A stretch of 64,000 bases of DNA from UBA7477 sp045602925 (GCA_045602925.1 JAZSCN010000031.1:1-64000), one strand, 5' to 3'; shown: positions 50,474 to 58,676, counted from the stretch's first letter. Numbers and translations: made by a program. Notes: a model not told the origin generated them from the sequence alone.

Positions 50474-51493
50474 CTATAGTCCGTTAGGGTTGTTCTTTGT
50501 GAAGTTCCAGCCGTCAGCACACATATCCTCAATGCCGTACTGAGCTTCCCAGCCGAATAGCTCCTTTGCCTTGCTTGGCTGTGCATAGCACCAAGCAATA
50601 TCGCCTGCACGTCTTGGCTTGATAACGTAAGGAAGTTCCTTTCCGCAAGCCTTCTCGAATGCGTGTAAAACATCAAGAACGCTCGAGCCCTTACCTGTAC
50701 CAAGATTTACAGCCTGAGCACCCTTGTTTTCCATAACATACTTAACAGCACAAAGGTGTCCCTTTGCAAGGTCAACAACGTGAATGTAGTCTCTTACGCC
50801 GGTTCCGTCAGGTGTGTCGTAATCATCACCGAATACGCCAAGTGCCTCAAGCTTTCCAACAGCAACCTGCGCAATGTATGGGAACAGATTGTTAGGAATA
50901 CCGTTAGGGTCTTCACCGATAAGTCCGCTCTTGTGTGCACCGATAGGGTTGAAGTAACGCAGAAGTGCTACACTCCACTCACCGTCTGATACACAAAGGT
51001 CTTTGAGAATCTGCTCAATCATAACCTTGGTGTAGCCGTAAGGATTTGTCGAGGAGTTTGTCGGCATATCTTCATTATACGGAACAGGATTGTTTACACC
51101 GTATACAGTAGCAGAGGATGAGAATACTATCTTCTTTACATTGTGGCTCTTCATAGCCTCGAGAAGCATAAGTGTGCCGGTAATGTTGTTGTGGTAGTAT
51201 TCAAGCGGCATTCTTACCGATTCACCAACAGCCTTAAGACCTGCAAAGTGAATAACAGCCTCAATGTCGCTGTTCTCGTCAAAGATTTTGTTCATAGCTT
51301 CAAGACTGAGAATGTCAGCCTCGTAGAACTTAAAATCCTTTCCGGTAATCTTCTTGATTCGGTTGAGTGCCTCAGGCTTTGAATTTGAGAAGTTGTCTAC
51401 AATAATAATGTCGTAGCCGGCCTCCAGAAGCTCAACGCAGGTGTGACTTCCGATAAAGCCTGCGCCACCCGTAACTAATATTTTGCTCATCAT
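50474..51493 (-). CDS. galE: UDP-glucose 4-epimerase
   Basis: Interconverts UDP-glucose and UDP-galactose. 339 residues: NAD-binding ILVTGGAGFIGSHTCVELLE at the start, IHFAGLKAVGESV, catalytic Ser/Tyr/Lys with FSSSATVYG and NPYGYTKVMIE (YxxxK), and PDGTGVRDYIHVVDLAKGH. Start at 51493 or 51490; AAGGGAG gives 7-base spacing to the first. Own promoter at 51528-51556. It could serve galactose use or exopolysaccharide supply. Confidence 0.97.
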   Translation of the reverse strand: MMSKILVTGGAGFIGSHTCVELLEAGYDIIIVDNFSNSKPEALNRIKKITGKDFKFYEADILSLEAMNKIFDENSDIEAVIHFAGLKAVGESVRMPLEYYHNNITGTLMLLEAMKSHNVKKIVFSSSATVYGVNNPVPYNEDMPTNSSTNPYGYTKVMIEQILKDLCVSDGEWSVALLRYFNPIGAHKSGLIGEDPNGIPNNLFPYIAQVAVGKLEALGVFGDDYDTPDGTGVRDYIHVVDLAKGHLCAVKYVMENKGAQAVNLGTGKGSSVLDVLHAFEKACGKELPYVIKPRRAGDIAWCYAQPSKAKELFGWEAQYGIEDMCADGWNFTKNNPNGL

Positions 51494-51527
51494 TGATAAG
51501 CTCCCTTCATATAAATCTCTAAGAAGT

Positions 51528-51556
51528 ATTATACCATATAGTTTAGCTTTTTTCAA
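51528..51556 (-). promoter_or_regulatory. sigma-A promoter for galE
   Basis: Minus strand TTGAAA (51556-51551) and TATAAT (51533-51528), spacer 17 bases, about 35 bases before the ATG. Confidence 0.85.
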
Positions 51557-51558
51557 GC

Positions 51559-51587
51559 AAAAAAACAGACGGGAGATTTCCCGCCTG
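51559..51587 (-). terminator. intrinsic terminator after the sugar-binding protein gene
   Basis: Minus strand CAGGCGGGA (51587-51579) pairs with TCCCGTCTG (51574-51566), loop of four, followed by seven T (51565-51559). Confidence 0.88.
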
Positions 51588-51604
51588 CTTTGAAATGCAC
51601 ACAA

Positions 51605-53017
51605 CTATTTTGTCATAGATGCGATAACGTCGTTGATTTGCTTTAATTCCTCGTCAACTATATTAGAATATGACGAACGTAGTTCAGCCCAGGTGTATTG
51701 CTTGCCGTCAGCATCTGTCTTTGTAACATATTCGTAGAGCTTTCTTGTTACACAAGCACCCGAGTCGTCAGTAGCAGAATTGTCATCAGAAAGAAGTGCA
51801 GATATGCCGTAAGCATAGTCGAATACCTGGTCGTATTCGCTTGAAGATGTTACCTGAAGAACATCGTACATTTCTTCTGTCCACTGTGGGTTGTCAATAA
51901 GGAACTTCTGCTTTCCTGCTTCCTTGTAATCTTCATTGGTAACAGCAATGTGAGCACATTCAAACCATGTCTTTACAGCTACATCCTTTTCAGAACCTGC
52001 AACCCACATGTAAGCTGTCATATCCGAAGTGGTAACCTTAGCGTTTGTGCTAGGGTCAGCAGGGATAGGAACAACAGCCCAGTTGTCACCCTCTGAAGGA
52101 CCGTTGGCACCTGTGAGCGCCCAAGGTCCCATAACGTAGAATAAAATATTATCCATCGAGCCAAAGCATGTTTTAGCGTTGCTTACCCAGTCAGCGTATA
52201 CAAGACCATCCTTTGTGAGATTGTATATAAAGGTTTCAGCTTTTTCAATCTTAGGGTTCATAAGGTTGCTCGTGAAAATGCCATCCTCGTAGTTGACAAG
52301 AGTTTCACCGGTCTGCTGAATTATCTGTGGAGCAAACCAGCCTGCAACACCATAACGTGTAACATCCTGAGGAGCATTGGCAACATAGTCATCCATTATT
52401 TCTCTCCAGGAATCCCAGTTCCATTCGCCCTTTAGGTACAGCTCGTAAGGGTCTTCAAGACCTTCGTCGTCAATAACCTCCTGGTCGTACATCATAAGAA
52501 CACCGGTAGAGTAGGAGATAGGCGCAACATAATGCTCGCCATTGAGAACGAATTTGTCAGCACCGGCCTTGACGTCACTCCATAAATCAGAATCAAAGTC
52601 TACAATAGAGTCAATCGGCTGATACATATTCTTTGTTACCTGACAAGGGAAAGCCATCCATTCATACTTGAATATGTCAGGTATATCTGTATTTGAAGTA
52701 ATCGCAGCAGCAAGCTTTTCGAACTTGCCCGAGTCAGTAACTCTTATCCATTCAACCTTGCCACCCTTTTCTGTGAACAAGGACATCTCAACAGAAGTCT
52801 CGTTGTCACCGCTAGGGTTTAGGTCGTATGTGCCCATCCACTTGATTGTACGGTCCTCTTCAGAAAGACTTTCCATTGTCTCAATAAGCTCTGTGTCAGG
52901 GACTTCAACCTGGTCAACGTGACTTGATGATGACGAATCATCCTTGCCACAAGATACAAGTGCCGTGAGCGTGCTAAGCGCAAGTGCTAAAGCGAGGATT
53001 CTCTTGTATATTTTCAT
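51605..53017 (-). CDS. extracellular solute-binding lipoprotein (family 1, carbohydrate ABC type)
   Basis: 470 residues. Lipoprotein signal MKIYKRILALALALSTLTAL with LVSC and Cys23; Ser-rich linker; then a periplasmic-binding fold of family 1 (VEWIRVTDSGKFEKLAAAI, ISYSTGVLMMYDQEVIDDEG, GEWNWDSWREIMDDY, DNILFYVMGPWAL). It is likely to bind an oligosaccharide; the Trp-rich lobe favours sugars. No permease or ATPase genes are adjacent, so it must use components coded elsewhere. Promoter 53099-53127 and terminator 51559-51587 make it a single-gene unit. Confidence 0.9.
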   Translation of the reverse strand: MKIYKRILALALALSTLTALVSCGKDDSSSSSHVDQVEVPDTELIETMESLSEEDRTIKWMGTYDLNPSGDNETSVEMSLFTEKGGKVEWIRVTDSGKFEKLAAAITSNTDIPDIFKYEWMAFPCQVTKNMYQPIDSIVDFDSDLWSDVKAGADKFVLNGEHYVAPISYSTGVLMMYDQEVIDDEGLEDPYELYLKGEWNWDSWREIMDDYVANAPQDVTRYGVAGWFAPQIIQQTGETLVNYEDGIFTSNLMNPKIEKAETFIYNLTKDGLVYADWVSNAKTCFGSMDNILFYVMGPWALTGANGPSEGDNWAVVPIPADPSTNAKVTTSDMTAYMWVAGSEKDVAVKTWFECAHIAVTNEDYKEAGKQKFLIDNPQWTEEMYDVLQVTSSSEYDQVFDYAYGISALLSDDNSATDDSGACVTRKLYEYVTKTDADGKQYTWAELRSSYSNIVDEELKQINDVIASMTK

Positions 53018-53098
53018 AATTATCCCTCCATTTATAGTCGTAGAATATAAACTAAAAAAATAGGCGAATATTCTAATATAAAATACCTCTCTAAATTT

Positions 53099-53127
53099 AT
53101 TATAAATTATATTTCAAAACTCGTCAA
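53099..53127 (-). promoter_or_regulatory. sigma-A promoter for the solute-binding protein gene
   Basis: Minus strand TTGACG (53127-53122) and TATAAT (53104-53099), spacer 17 bases, about 80 bases before the ATG. Confidence 0.75.
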
Positions 53128-53294
53128 GTATCATATCAAACAAACAAATACGCCAAAATTGTGCGTTTTGTATAATTGATTTATTATTCTTATAATAATG
53201 AGAATTTTAGTGCATTAAATTACCCGACAATTACTAAGATATAAAAATCATTTAATAAAATTATATAACCGTAGATTTGTTTAGGAAAATTCAC

Positions 53295-53323
53295 TTGAAA
53301 TTATTTAAAATAGATGTTATAAT
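53295..53323 (+). promoter_or_regulatory. sigma-A promoter for the PHP gene
   Basis: TTGAAA (53295-53300) and TATAAT (53318-53323), spacer 17 bases. Confidence 0.8.
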
Positions 53324-53373
53324 AAGCCTAAGCTTTAGAGATAACATAAAATGATATTATGAAAGGAATTGCT

Positions 53374-54072
53374 ATGCCAAAGTATTTGTATGAAACGCAT
53401 TGCCATACAAAGCCCGCAAGCCACTGCGCCGGCGTAACAGGTAGCGAGCTTGCTGACGAATATAAATCAAAGGGCTATGACGGTATTATGATTACTGACC
53501 ACTTCTTTAACGGTAATACAGGTATCGACAGAACACTCCCTTGGGCAGAAAAAGTCGAGCAGTTTTGTATCGGCTATGAATCAGCTAAAAAACGTGGGGA
53601 CGAAATCGGCTTGACAGTCTTTTTCGGCTTTGAGTATAATAGGGGTGGCTCGGAATTTTTAATATATGGGCTCGATAAGAATTGGCTCTTACAGCACGAA
53701 GAGATTATGAATCTTAGAATCAGCGAGCTCTATAAGCTCGTGCGTGATAGTGGGGGAGCTATGGTGCAAGCACATCCGTTTAGACAAGCTCCATACCTCG
53801 AGAGAATCGCTATCTATCCCGATTATTGTGACGCAATCGAGGCAGTAAACACCTCTAACCCAAAGGATCAAAATGATAACGCCCTGTGGTACGGTAATAC
53901 TTTTAATCTGTATATGACTTGTGGCTCCGATACCCATTGGCTGGGCAGAGATAACCTCGGTGGAATATGTACCGAAAGAAAACTCGAAAGAGTAGAGGAC
54001 TATGTGGCACTCATAAGGAATAAAGAACCGATAGAATTCTACCAAATGGAACATGATAATTGTGGAAAGTAG
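53374..54072 (+). CDS. PHP-domain phosphoesterase
   Basis: 232 residues. The metal-binding motifs of the PHP superfamily are present in order: ETHCHTKPASHC (HxH), MITDHFFNG (DH), FFGFEYN (Glu), VQAHPFRQAP (His) and GSDTHWLG (SDxH). Family members hydrolyse phosphoesters such as histidinol phosphate, nucleotides or oligoribonucleotides; the true substrate cannot be named. Start at 53374 (MPKYLYE) after AAAGGAATT; the ATG at 53359 is upstream of the site. It has its own promoter and no clear operon partner. Confidence 0.88.
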   Translation: MPKYLYETHCHTKPASHCAGVTGSELADEYKSKGYDGIMITDHFFNGNTGIDRTLPWAEKVEQFCIGYESAKKRGDEIGLTVFFGFEYNRGGSEFLIYGLDKNWLLQHEEIMNLRISELYKLVRDSGGAMVQAHPFRQAPYLERIAIYPDYCDAIEAVNTSNPKDQNDNALWYGNTFNLYMTCGSDTHWLGRDNLGGICTERKLERVEDYVALIRNKEPIEFYQMEHDNCGK

Positions 54073-54146
54073 ATGAATTTAAATAGCTAAACCCTTGCTT
54101 TGTTTGTAGTAATATACGAAATGTTTTAGCCATTTAAAGCAAAACA

Positions 54147-54175
54147 TTGACAAGCGATAGTGATGGTGGTATTAT
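54147..54175 (+). promoter_or_regulatory. promoter of the T-box leader
   Basis: TTGACA (54147-54152) and TATTAT (54170-54175), spacer 17 bases; a better-matching TATAAT (54173-54178) would give a 20-base spacer. Confidence 0.75.
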
Positions 54176-54179
54176 AATC

Positions 54180-54443
54180 ACAGAAAAAGCTGTGACGAAG
54201 ACGGCAGAGCATTACGAATTTTCAGAGAGTCCACGCTTGGTGTGAGTGGATATTACGCATGTTCAATTGCCTATCTCTTCTGAGCCGAACACCGAAACCC
54301 GTAAGGGCGGTAGGCTGTTACGTAGACGCTGCGTTAAAGCAAAGGACTTGTTAGAGTCTGTGAGTGGCACTATTAGTGCAATTTGAGTGGTACCGCGGGA
54401 ATTTCTCGTCTCAAAGCAAAGTAATTGCTTTGGGGCGTTTTTT
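54180..54443 (+). ncRNA. T-box riboswitch (tRNA-sensing leader)
   Basis: The T-box core GAGTGGTACCGCGG is at 54385-54398. Stem I has the AGAGAG block, an apical TCCAC-GTGGA arm enclosing GCTTGGTGTGA, and a basal CGGC-GCCG helix ending in TGAGCCGAAC (54281-54290). The TGGT bulge pairs with tRNAs whose discriminator is A. By spacing to TGAGC the specifier is most simply ATC (54273-54275, Ile); CTC (54275-54277, Leu) is the main alternative. The antiterminator competes with the terminator at 54407-54443. Downstream is not an aminoacyl-tRNA synthetase but an acyl-CoA ligase fusion. Confidence 0.93.
54407..54443 (+). terminator. terminator of the T-box riboswitch
   Basis: A 13-bp stem, CGTCTCAAAGCAA (54407-54419) with TTGCTTTGGGGCG (54425-54437), followed by TTTTTT. 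Confidence 0.92.
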
Positions 54444-54521
54444 GTTGCACCAAGTCCCAAAAGCACAGCATGTAGGTGCATATATTATTTCGGCTTATAG
54501 CCGTGAATGGAGGCAGATTTT

Positions 54522-56780
54522 ATGGATAAGAAAATCAAAGAAATCGCACAGCGAGTCAAGGAGCTTCGTGAAATTGAAGGTCTCTCACCTTCACAGATGG
54601 CTGATAAGATTGGCATTACCGAGCAGGAATATACTCAGCTCGAGGGTGGTAAGACTGACTTTACCTTTACATTTATCTATAAGTGTGCAAAGGTATGCGG
54701 AGTAGATATCGTTGATATTTTGAAGGGCCATTCTCCAAGCCTCTCTGCTTATCAGGTCAACAGAAAGGGCGAAGGCCTCGAAATCGCCAGAAGAAAGGGC
54801 TTTAAGTACTTTAACCTCGCTTCTAACTTTAAGAACCGTGTCTGCGAACCATTTAAGGTTTATATGCCATATTCCGAGGCAGAGCAGAATGAAGAAATCC
54901 ATACCAATACCCATAAGGGACAGGAAATGGATATCGTGCTCAAGGGTACAATGAGAGTTAGACTCGGCGACCACTATGAAGAGCTCTCCGAGGGCGACTC
55001 AATCTACTACGATTCACTTATCCCTCACGGTATGATTGCTACTTCCGAAGAAGGCTGCGAAATGTACTCGTTTGTATTTGAAAACGCTTTTGCAGAGTAC
55101 GAGGAAGAAGAGGAAGCCGTAACAGTAGAAAAGAATAACTATAGCGGAAGCGTTGCAGATAACTTTATCGATACAACCGAGGACGAAAACGGAACAATCC
55201 AGTCTATCAGCTTTAAGAATGAGGATAAGTTCAACTTCGGCTTTGACGTTGTCGACGCTATCGCAAAGAAGACTCCTGATAAGCTAGCTATGCTCCACGT
55301 TACAAACGATAAGGTGGAAAGACGCTTTACATTCGCAGATATCGCTAAGTATTCTGCAAAGACAGCTAATTACTTTGAATCTCTCGGAATCAAGAAGGGC
55401 GATAGAGTAATGCTCGTTCTAAAGCGTCACTATCAGTTCTGGTTCTCAATCATCGCTCTCCATAAGATGGGCGCAATCGTAATCCCAGCTACAAATCAGC
55501 TCGTAGCACACGACTTTGACTATCGTTTTAAGGCAGCAGGCGTAAAGGCTATCATCTGTACTGCAGACGGCGATACAGCCCACCAGGCAGAACTCGCAGC
55601 CGAAGGTTGCCCTGACCTCAAGGTTAAGGTTATCGCAAACGGCAAGCGTGAAGGCTGGCATAGCTTCGATGAGGAAATGGAGCTTTACAGCGACGTTTAC
55701 GAAAGAACAGAAGATACAGCCTGCGGTAAGGACCATATGCTTATGTTCTTTACATCAGGTACAACAGGCTATCCAAAGATTGCAGTGCATGACTACAAAT
55801 ACCCACTCGGACACTTTATAACAGCTAGATTCTGGCACTACGTTGACCCTGAAGGACTCCACTTCACAATCTCCGATACAGGCTGGGGTAAGGCTCTCTG
55901 GGGTAAGCTCTACGGACAGTGGCTCTGCGAAGGCGCAGTATTTACCTATGACTTCGAGAGATTCCACGCAGAAGACCTCCTCCCAATGTTCAAGAAGTAT
56001 AATATCACAACCTTCTGTGCTCCTCCAACAATGTATCGCTTCTTTATCAAGGAAGACCTCTCTAAGTATGACCTTTCTTCAATAAAGTATGCTAATACAG
56101 CAGGCGAAGCACTTAACCCTGAAGTTTTCTACCAGTTCAAGAAGGCTACAGGCCTTACAATTATGGAAGGCTTCGGCCAGACAGAAACAACCCTCACAAT
56201 CGGTAACTTCTTTGGTACAACTCCAAAGGTAGGCTCAATGGGTACACCAAGCCCGCTTTATAATATCGACATCGTTAACCCGGACGGCGAGCCTGTAAAG
56301 AGTGGCGAAACAGGTGAAATCGTAGTCAGAACAGATAAGGAAATCCCTTGTGGCTTGTTCTGTGGATACTATAACGACGAGGAAAAGACCAAGGCAGTAT
56401 GGCACGACGGAATGTACCATACAGGCGATACAGCATGGCGCGACGAGGACGGCTACTTCTGGTATGTAGGTAGAGTCGACGACCTCATCAAGTCCTCCGG
56501 CTACCGTATCGGCCCATTCGAAATCGAAAGCGTAGTAATGGAGCTTCCTTATGTCTTAGAATGTGCCGTAACAGCCGTTCCTGACCCTGTAAGAGGCCAG
56601 GCAGTTAAGGCTACAATCGTTCTCACTAAGGGAACAGAAGGCACAGAAGAGCTCAAGAAGGAAATCCAGCAGTATGTTAAGAAGAACACAGCTCCATATA
56701 AGTACCCAAGAGTAGTAGAGTTCAGAGATGAGCTTCCAAAGACTATCAGTGGTAAGATTAAGAGATGTGAAATCAAGTAG
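54522..56780 (+). CDS. HTH-cupin-acyl-CoA ligase fusion protein under T-box control
   Basis: 752 residues in three parts. An XRE-type helix-turn-helix fills about 1-65 (RVKELREIEGLSPSQMADKI). A cupin fold lies at about 100-185 (HTHKGQEMDIVLKGTMRVRL, SLIPHGM). From about 205 there is an AMP-dependent acyl-CoA synthetase with LMFFTSGTTGYPK, NTAGEALNPEV, EGFGQTETT, YHTGDTAWRDEDGYFWYVGR and the catalytic-lysine end PKTISGKIKR, closest in feel to medium-chain ACSM ligases. It should activate a carboxylic acid to its CoA thioester. The HTH-cupin half looks like a regulator fused to its enzyme. ATG at 54522 after GGAGG. T-box control suggests a link to amino acid supply, e.g. branched-chain acids. 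Confidence 0.93.
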   Translation: MDKKIKEIAQRVKELREIEGLSPSQMADKIGITEQEYTQLEGGKTDFTFTFIYKCAKVCGVDIVDILKGHSPSLSAYQVNRKGEGLEIARRKGFKYFNLASNFKNRVCEPFKVYMPYSEAEQNEEIHTNTHKGQEMDIVLKGTMRVRLGDHYEELSEGDSIYYDSLIPHGMIATSEEGCEMYSFVFENAFAEYEEEEEAVTVEKNNYSGSVADNFIDTTEDENGTIQSISFKNEDKFNFGFDVVDAIAKKTPDKLAMLHVTNDKVERRFTFADIAKYSAKTANYFESLGIKKGDRVMLVLKRHYQFWFSIIALHKMGAIVIPATNQLVAHDFDYRFKAAGVKAIICTADGDTAHQAELAAEGCPDLKVKVIANGKREGWHSFDEEMELYSDVYERTEDTACGKDHMLMFFTSGTTGYPKIAVHDYKYPLGHFITARFWHYVDPEGLHFTISDTGWGKALWGKLYGQWLCEGAVFTYDFERFHAEDLLPMFKKYNITTFCAPPTMYRFFIKEDLSKYDLSSIKYANTAGEALNPEVFYQFKKATGLTIMEGFGQTETTLTIGNFFGTTPKVGSMGTPSPLYNIDIVNPDGEPVKSGETGEIVVRTDKEIPCGLFCGYYNDEEKTKAVWHDGMYHTGDTAWRDEDGYFWYVGRVDDLIKSSGYRIGPFEIESVVMELPYVLECAVTAVPDPVRGQAVKATIVLTKGTEGTEELKKEIQQYVKKNTAPYKYPRVVEFRDELPKTISGKIKRCEIK

Positions 56781-56825
56781 TAAACATAAAAGACCAGCTT
56801 GAAAGTCGGATAGTCATAAAGAAGT

Positions 56826-56860
56826 AACTCCCAAAGAGATTTATTCTCTTTGGGAGTTTG
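56826..56860. terminator. terminator after the acyl-CoA ligase, shared with the convergent gene
   Basis: AACTCCCAAAGAGA (56826-56839) pairs with TCTCTTTGGGAGTT (56845-56858), loop TTTAT, followed by TGTTATT; it lies between converging genes. Confidence 0.85.
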
Positions 56861-56885
56861 TTATTCTGCTCTATAAATTGGAATT

Positions 56886-57518
56886 TTACACCTTCTTAAT
56901 CGGATGCCGAATGACCGTTTTCCACTTCTCTGGTGCAACCTTTCTTGCATCAGACAAATAAATCTCATGGTGCAATCTACTTTCACTAAAGTCATTTGCA
57001 TACCCACTCTGTTCCAAGTAAGCATCCATAAGTGCAACAGTTGCAGGTTCATCGTCAAAGGGACCTGCGTGCATGATTTGAACACAGAGACCCTCATCAA
57101 TGGTTATAAATTCTGCTGAATAACAATCAAGTTTTTTCTTCTTGCTTGCCGTTACTACCGCCCATTCAAAGTCTGCTTTTGAAACAAAATCTGGCAAACG
57201 AATAACCGAAATCCAGTTAAATGTTGACTTATCGGAGTAATCCACCCCATCAACATTGTCTTGCCACCAAAAACCTTCAAGCGGCGGAACAACATACTCA
57301 AAGTAACCTTCGATTTTGTAATCTGTTTTATAGCTCATTTTTAATGTGTATGCAACTGCATACAGCACGCTGATTGCTTGCTGGTATGCTCCGCCTTCTT
57401 CATTAGGGTTACCCTTACCCCTAACAGCAATATAATTTGCCTTTGGAACATTTACAATCTCTGGTTTGTTCTTCGGCATATAAAATTCTTTATAATCTTT
57501 CTTAAAATCAAAAGACAT
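56886..57518 (-). CDS. GyrI-like small-molecule-binding domain protein
   Basis: 210 residues, cytoplasmic. N-terminal KKDYKEFYMPKNKPEIVNVP is followed by ANYIAVRGKGNPNEEGGAY and a C-terminal GLCVQIMHAGPFDDEPATV, typical of the GyrI-like (SBMBP/YoaZ-like) group that binds small cationic or hydrophobic ligands. No HTH is attached. Codon use seems richer in AT third positions than its neighbours, so recent acquisition is possible. Start at 57518 after TTGGAGG. Its own promoter is at 57553-57581. Confidence 0.85.
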   Translation of the reverse strand: MSFDFKKDYKEFYMPKNKPEIVNVPKANYIAVRGKGNPNEEGGAYQQAISVLYAVAYTLKMSYKTDYKIEGYFEYVVPPLEGFWWQDNVDGVDYSDKSTFNWISVIRLPDFVSKADFEWAVVTASKKKKLDCYSAEFITIDEGLCVQIMHAGPFDDEPATVALMDAYLEQSGYANDFSESRLHHEIYLSDARKVAPEKWKTVIRHPIKKV

Positions 57519-57552
57519 AATAACCTCCAAATTCCGATTTATCGTTCAGATC

Positions 57553-57581
57553 ATTATAACAAAAAGCCTCCGAAAAGTCAA
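57553..57581 (-). promoter_or_regulatory. sigma-A promoter for the GyrI-like gene
   Basis: Minus strand TTGACT (57581-57576) and TATAAT (57558-57553), spacer 17 bases. Confidence 0.8.
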
Positions 57582-57596
57582 TGTCATAACAAACGT

Positions 57597-57632
57597 AAAG
57601 CCACTTTTGACACAAATATCAGAAGTGGCTTT
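57597..57632. other. unassigned hairpin
   Basis: AAAGCCACTT (57597-57606) pairs with AAGTGGCTTT (57623-57632), a 10-bp stem with a 16-base loop. Neither strand has a proper T run after it, so it is not a clear terminator; it lies just upstream of the GyrI-like promoter. Confidence 0.45.
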
Positions 57633-57710
57633 CAATACTTCTATATAACTACTCGTCTAAAGAGCTGGTCTTTTTTGTATATAGTCTGTCTTGATGTTCT
57701 GCTAATAACC

Positions 57711-57737
57711 CAAAACAAAAGCCACCCAATCGGGTGG
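57711..57737 (-). terminator. terminator after the DUF6465/HU operon
   Basis: CCACCC (57737-57732, minus strand) pairs with GGGTGG (57727-57722), followed on the minus strand by CTTTTGTTTTG. Confidence 0.8.
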
Positions 57738-57751
57738 TCTGTTCTTTGAAA

Positions 57752-58174
57752 TTAAAGGTCAATCTTCTTGCCTTCTGCCTTTCCGTTTACTACGTAATAA
57801 GCAGCGTTTTCTTCTGGCTTAACATAAATCTCAATTGACTTGATGATAGCCTTGTTACCGTCAGCCTTGTAAGCAGCTCTAACCTTGTCTGCAATTTCAG
57901 CAGTTGAAATCTGCTTTCCGTTAAATTCAACGTAAGCTGTAACCTTTTCTGTAGCCTTCTTTGCAGAAGATACAGCCTTCTTAGCTGTGGAAGTAGCCTT
58001 CTTAGCTGTAGAAGCAGCCTTCTTTACAGCTTCGCTCTCCTTAGCCTTGGTGATAGCCTTGCTTGCAGTCTTAGTAACCTTCTTTACAGCTTCACTTTCC
58101 TTAGCCTTAGTGATAGCCTTTTCAGCAGTCTTAGCAGCCTTCTTAGCTGTCTCAGTAATCTTCTTTGTTGCCAT
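57752..58174 (-). CDS. histone H1-like DUF6465 protein
   Basis: 140 residues. The first 83 are Ala/Lys-rich like eukaryotic H1 tails and contain a near-exact internal repeat of about 18 residues (AITKAKESEAVKK occurs twice). The C-terminal domain (TAYVEFNGKQISTAEIADKV, IKSIEIYVKPEENAAYYVV) matches the DUF6465 family of Clostridia. DNA binding by the basic repeats is likely; the folded part has no known role. Preceded by AAAGGAGAAAA, 18 bases after hup, so it is in one operon with HU. Confidence 0.85.
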   Translation of the reverse strand: MATKKITETAKKAAKTAEKAITKAKESEAVKKVTKTASKAITKAKESEAVKKAASTAKKATSTAKKAVSSAKKATEKVTAYVEFNGKQISTAEIADKVRAAYKADGNKAIIKSIEIYVKPEENAAYYVVNGKAEGKKIDL

Positions 58175-58192
58175 ATTCTTTTTTCTCCTTTA

Positions 58193-58471
58193 TTATGCCT
58201 TGGAAATAGTATCCTTCAAAGCCTTGCTTGGCTTGAATGCAGGAACCTTCTTAGCCTTTACAGTAACCTTAGTCTTGGTTACAGGATTGTATGCTTCCTT
58301 CTTAGCTCTCTCTCTTGTCTCAAAAATACCAAAGCCAGCGATAGAAACCTTCTCGTCTGCAAGAAGAGAATTTGTAACAGATTCAGTAAATGCCTTGAGG
58401 AACTGCTCTGTCTGATTCTTCTTAAAGCCTGTCTTTTCTGAGATTGCGTTGATAAGTTCAACCTTGTTCAT
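58193..58471 (-). CDS. hup: HU-family DNA-binding protein
   Basis: Nucleoid-associated dimer that bends DNA. 92 residues: MNKVELINAISEKTGFKKNQ, VSIAGFGIFETRERAKKEAY (the HU arm start with GFG) and NPVTKTKVTVKAKKVPAFKPSK, the usual length and layout. GGAGGAATAACGTA before the ATG. Promoter at 58507-58535; followed by the H1-like gene in the same transcript. Confidence 0.96.
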   Translation of the reverse strand: MNKVELINAISEKTGFKKNQTEQFLKAFTESVTNSLLADEKVSIAGFGIFETRERAKKEAYNPVTKTKVTVKAKKVPAFKPSKALKDTISKA

Positions 58472-58506
58472 TACGTTATTCCTCCCATTAAGTTTTATTA
58501 TCTGTG

Positions 58507-58535
58507 ATTATAGCCCAAAAATCGCACTTTGTCAA
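58507..58535 (-). promoter_or_regulatory. consensus promoter for hup
   Basis: Minus strand TTGACA (58535-58530) and TATAAT (58512-58507), spacer 17 bases; a perfect consensus. Confidence 0.9.
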
Positions 58536-58640
58536 ACATTTCACCCCATTTTTTCAAATGAGAAATAAAATTTCGTATGATTACATAAACGAAAAGCTTT
58601 AAAATTATAGCTTAATTGGTGAATACAACGCAAATATACA

Positions 58641-58676
58641 AAACAAAAAGGCTTCTTGCATATAGCAAAAAGCCTT
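58641..58676 (-). terminator. terminator after the small Cys-rich gene
   Basis: Minus strand AAGGCTTTTTGC pairs with GCAAGAAGCCTT (one mismatch) around TATAT, followed by TTTGTTTTG. Confidence 0.8.

Larger units (their letters stand above)
53018..53373. other. AT-rich intergenic region between divergent genes
   Basis: 356 bases without a gene. It contains the leftward promoter at 53099-53127 and the rightward one at 53295-53323. In between is an inverted repeat TTATTAT-TCTT-ATAATAA (53190-53207), which might be an operator. No known RNA element is recognised. Confidence 0.5.

Noticed and set aside
53190..53210. Possible Fur/PerR-like box (TTATAATAATGAGAA)
   Set aside because: Only half the dyad fits and neither neighbour is an iron or peroxide gene; AT-rich DNA gives such matches by chance.
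57597..57632. 10-bp hairpin considered as a terminator
   Set aside because: No T run on either strand and no gene ends next to it; left as an unassigned hairpin.
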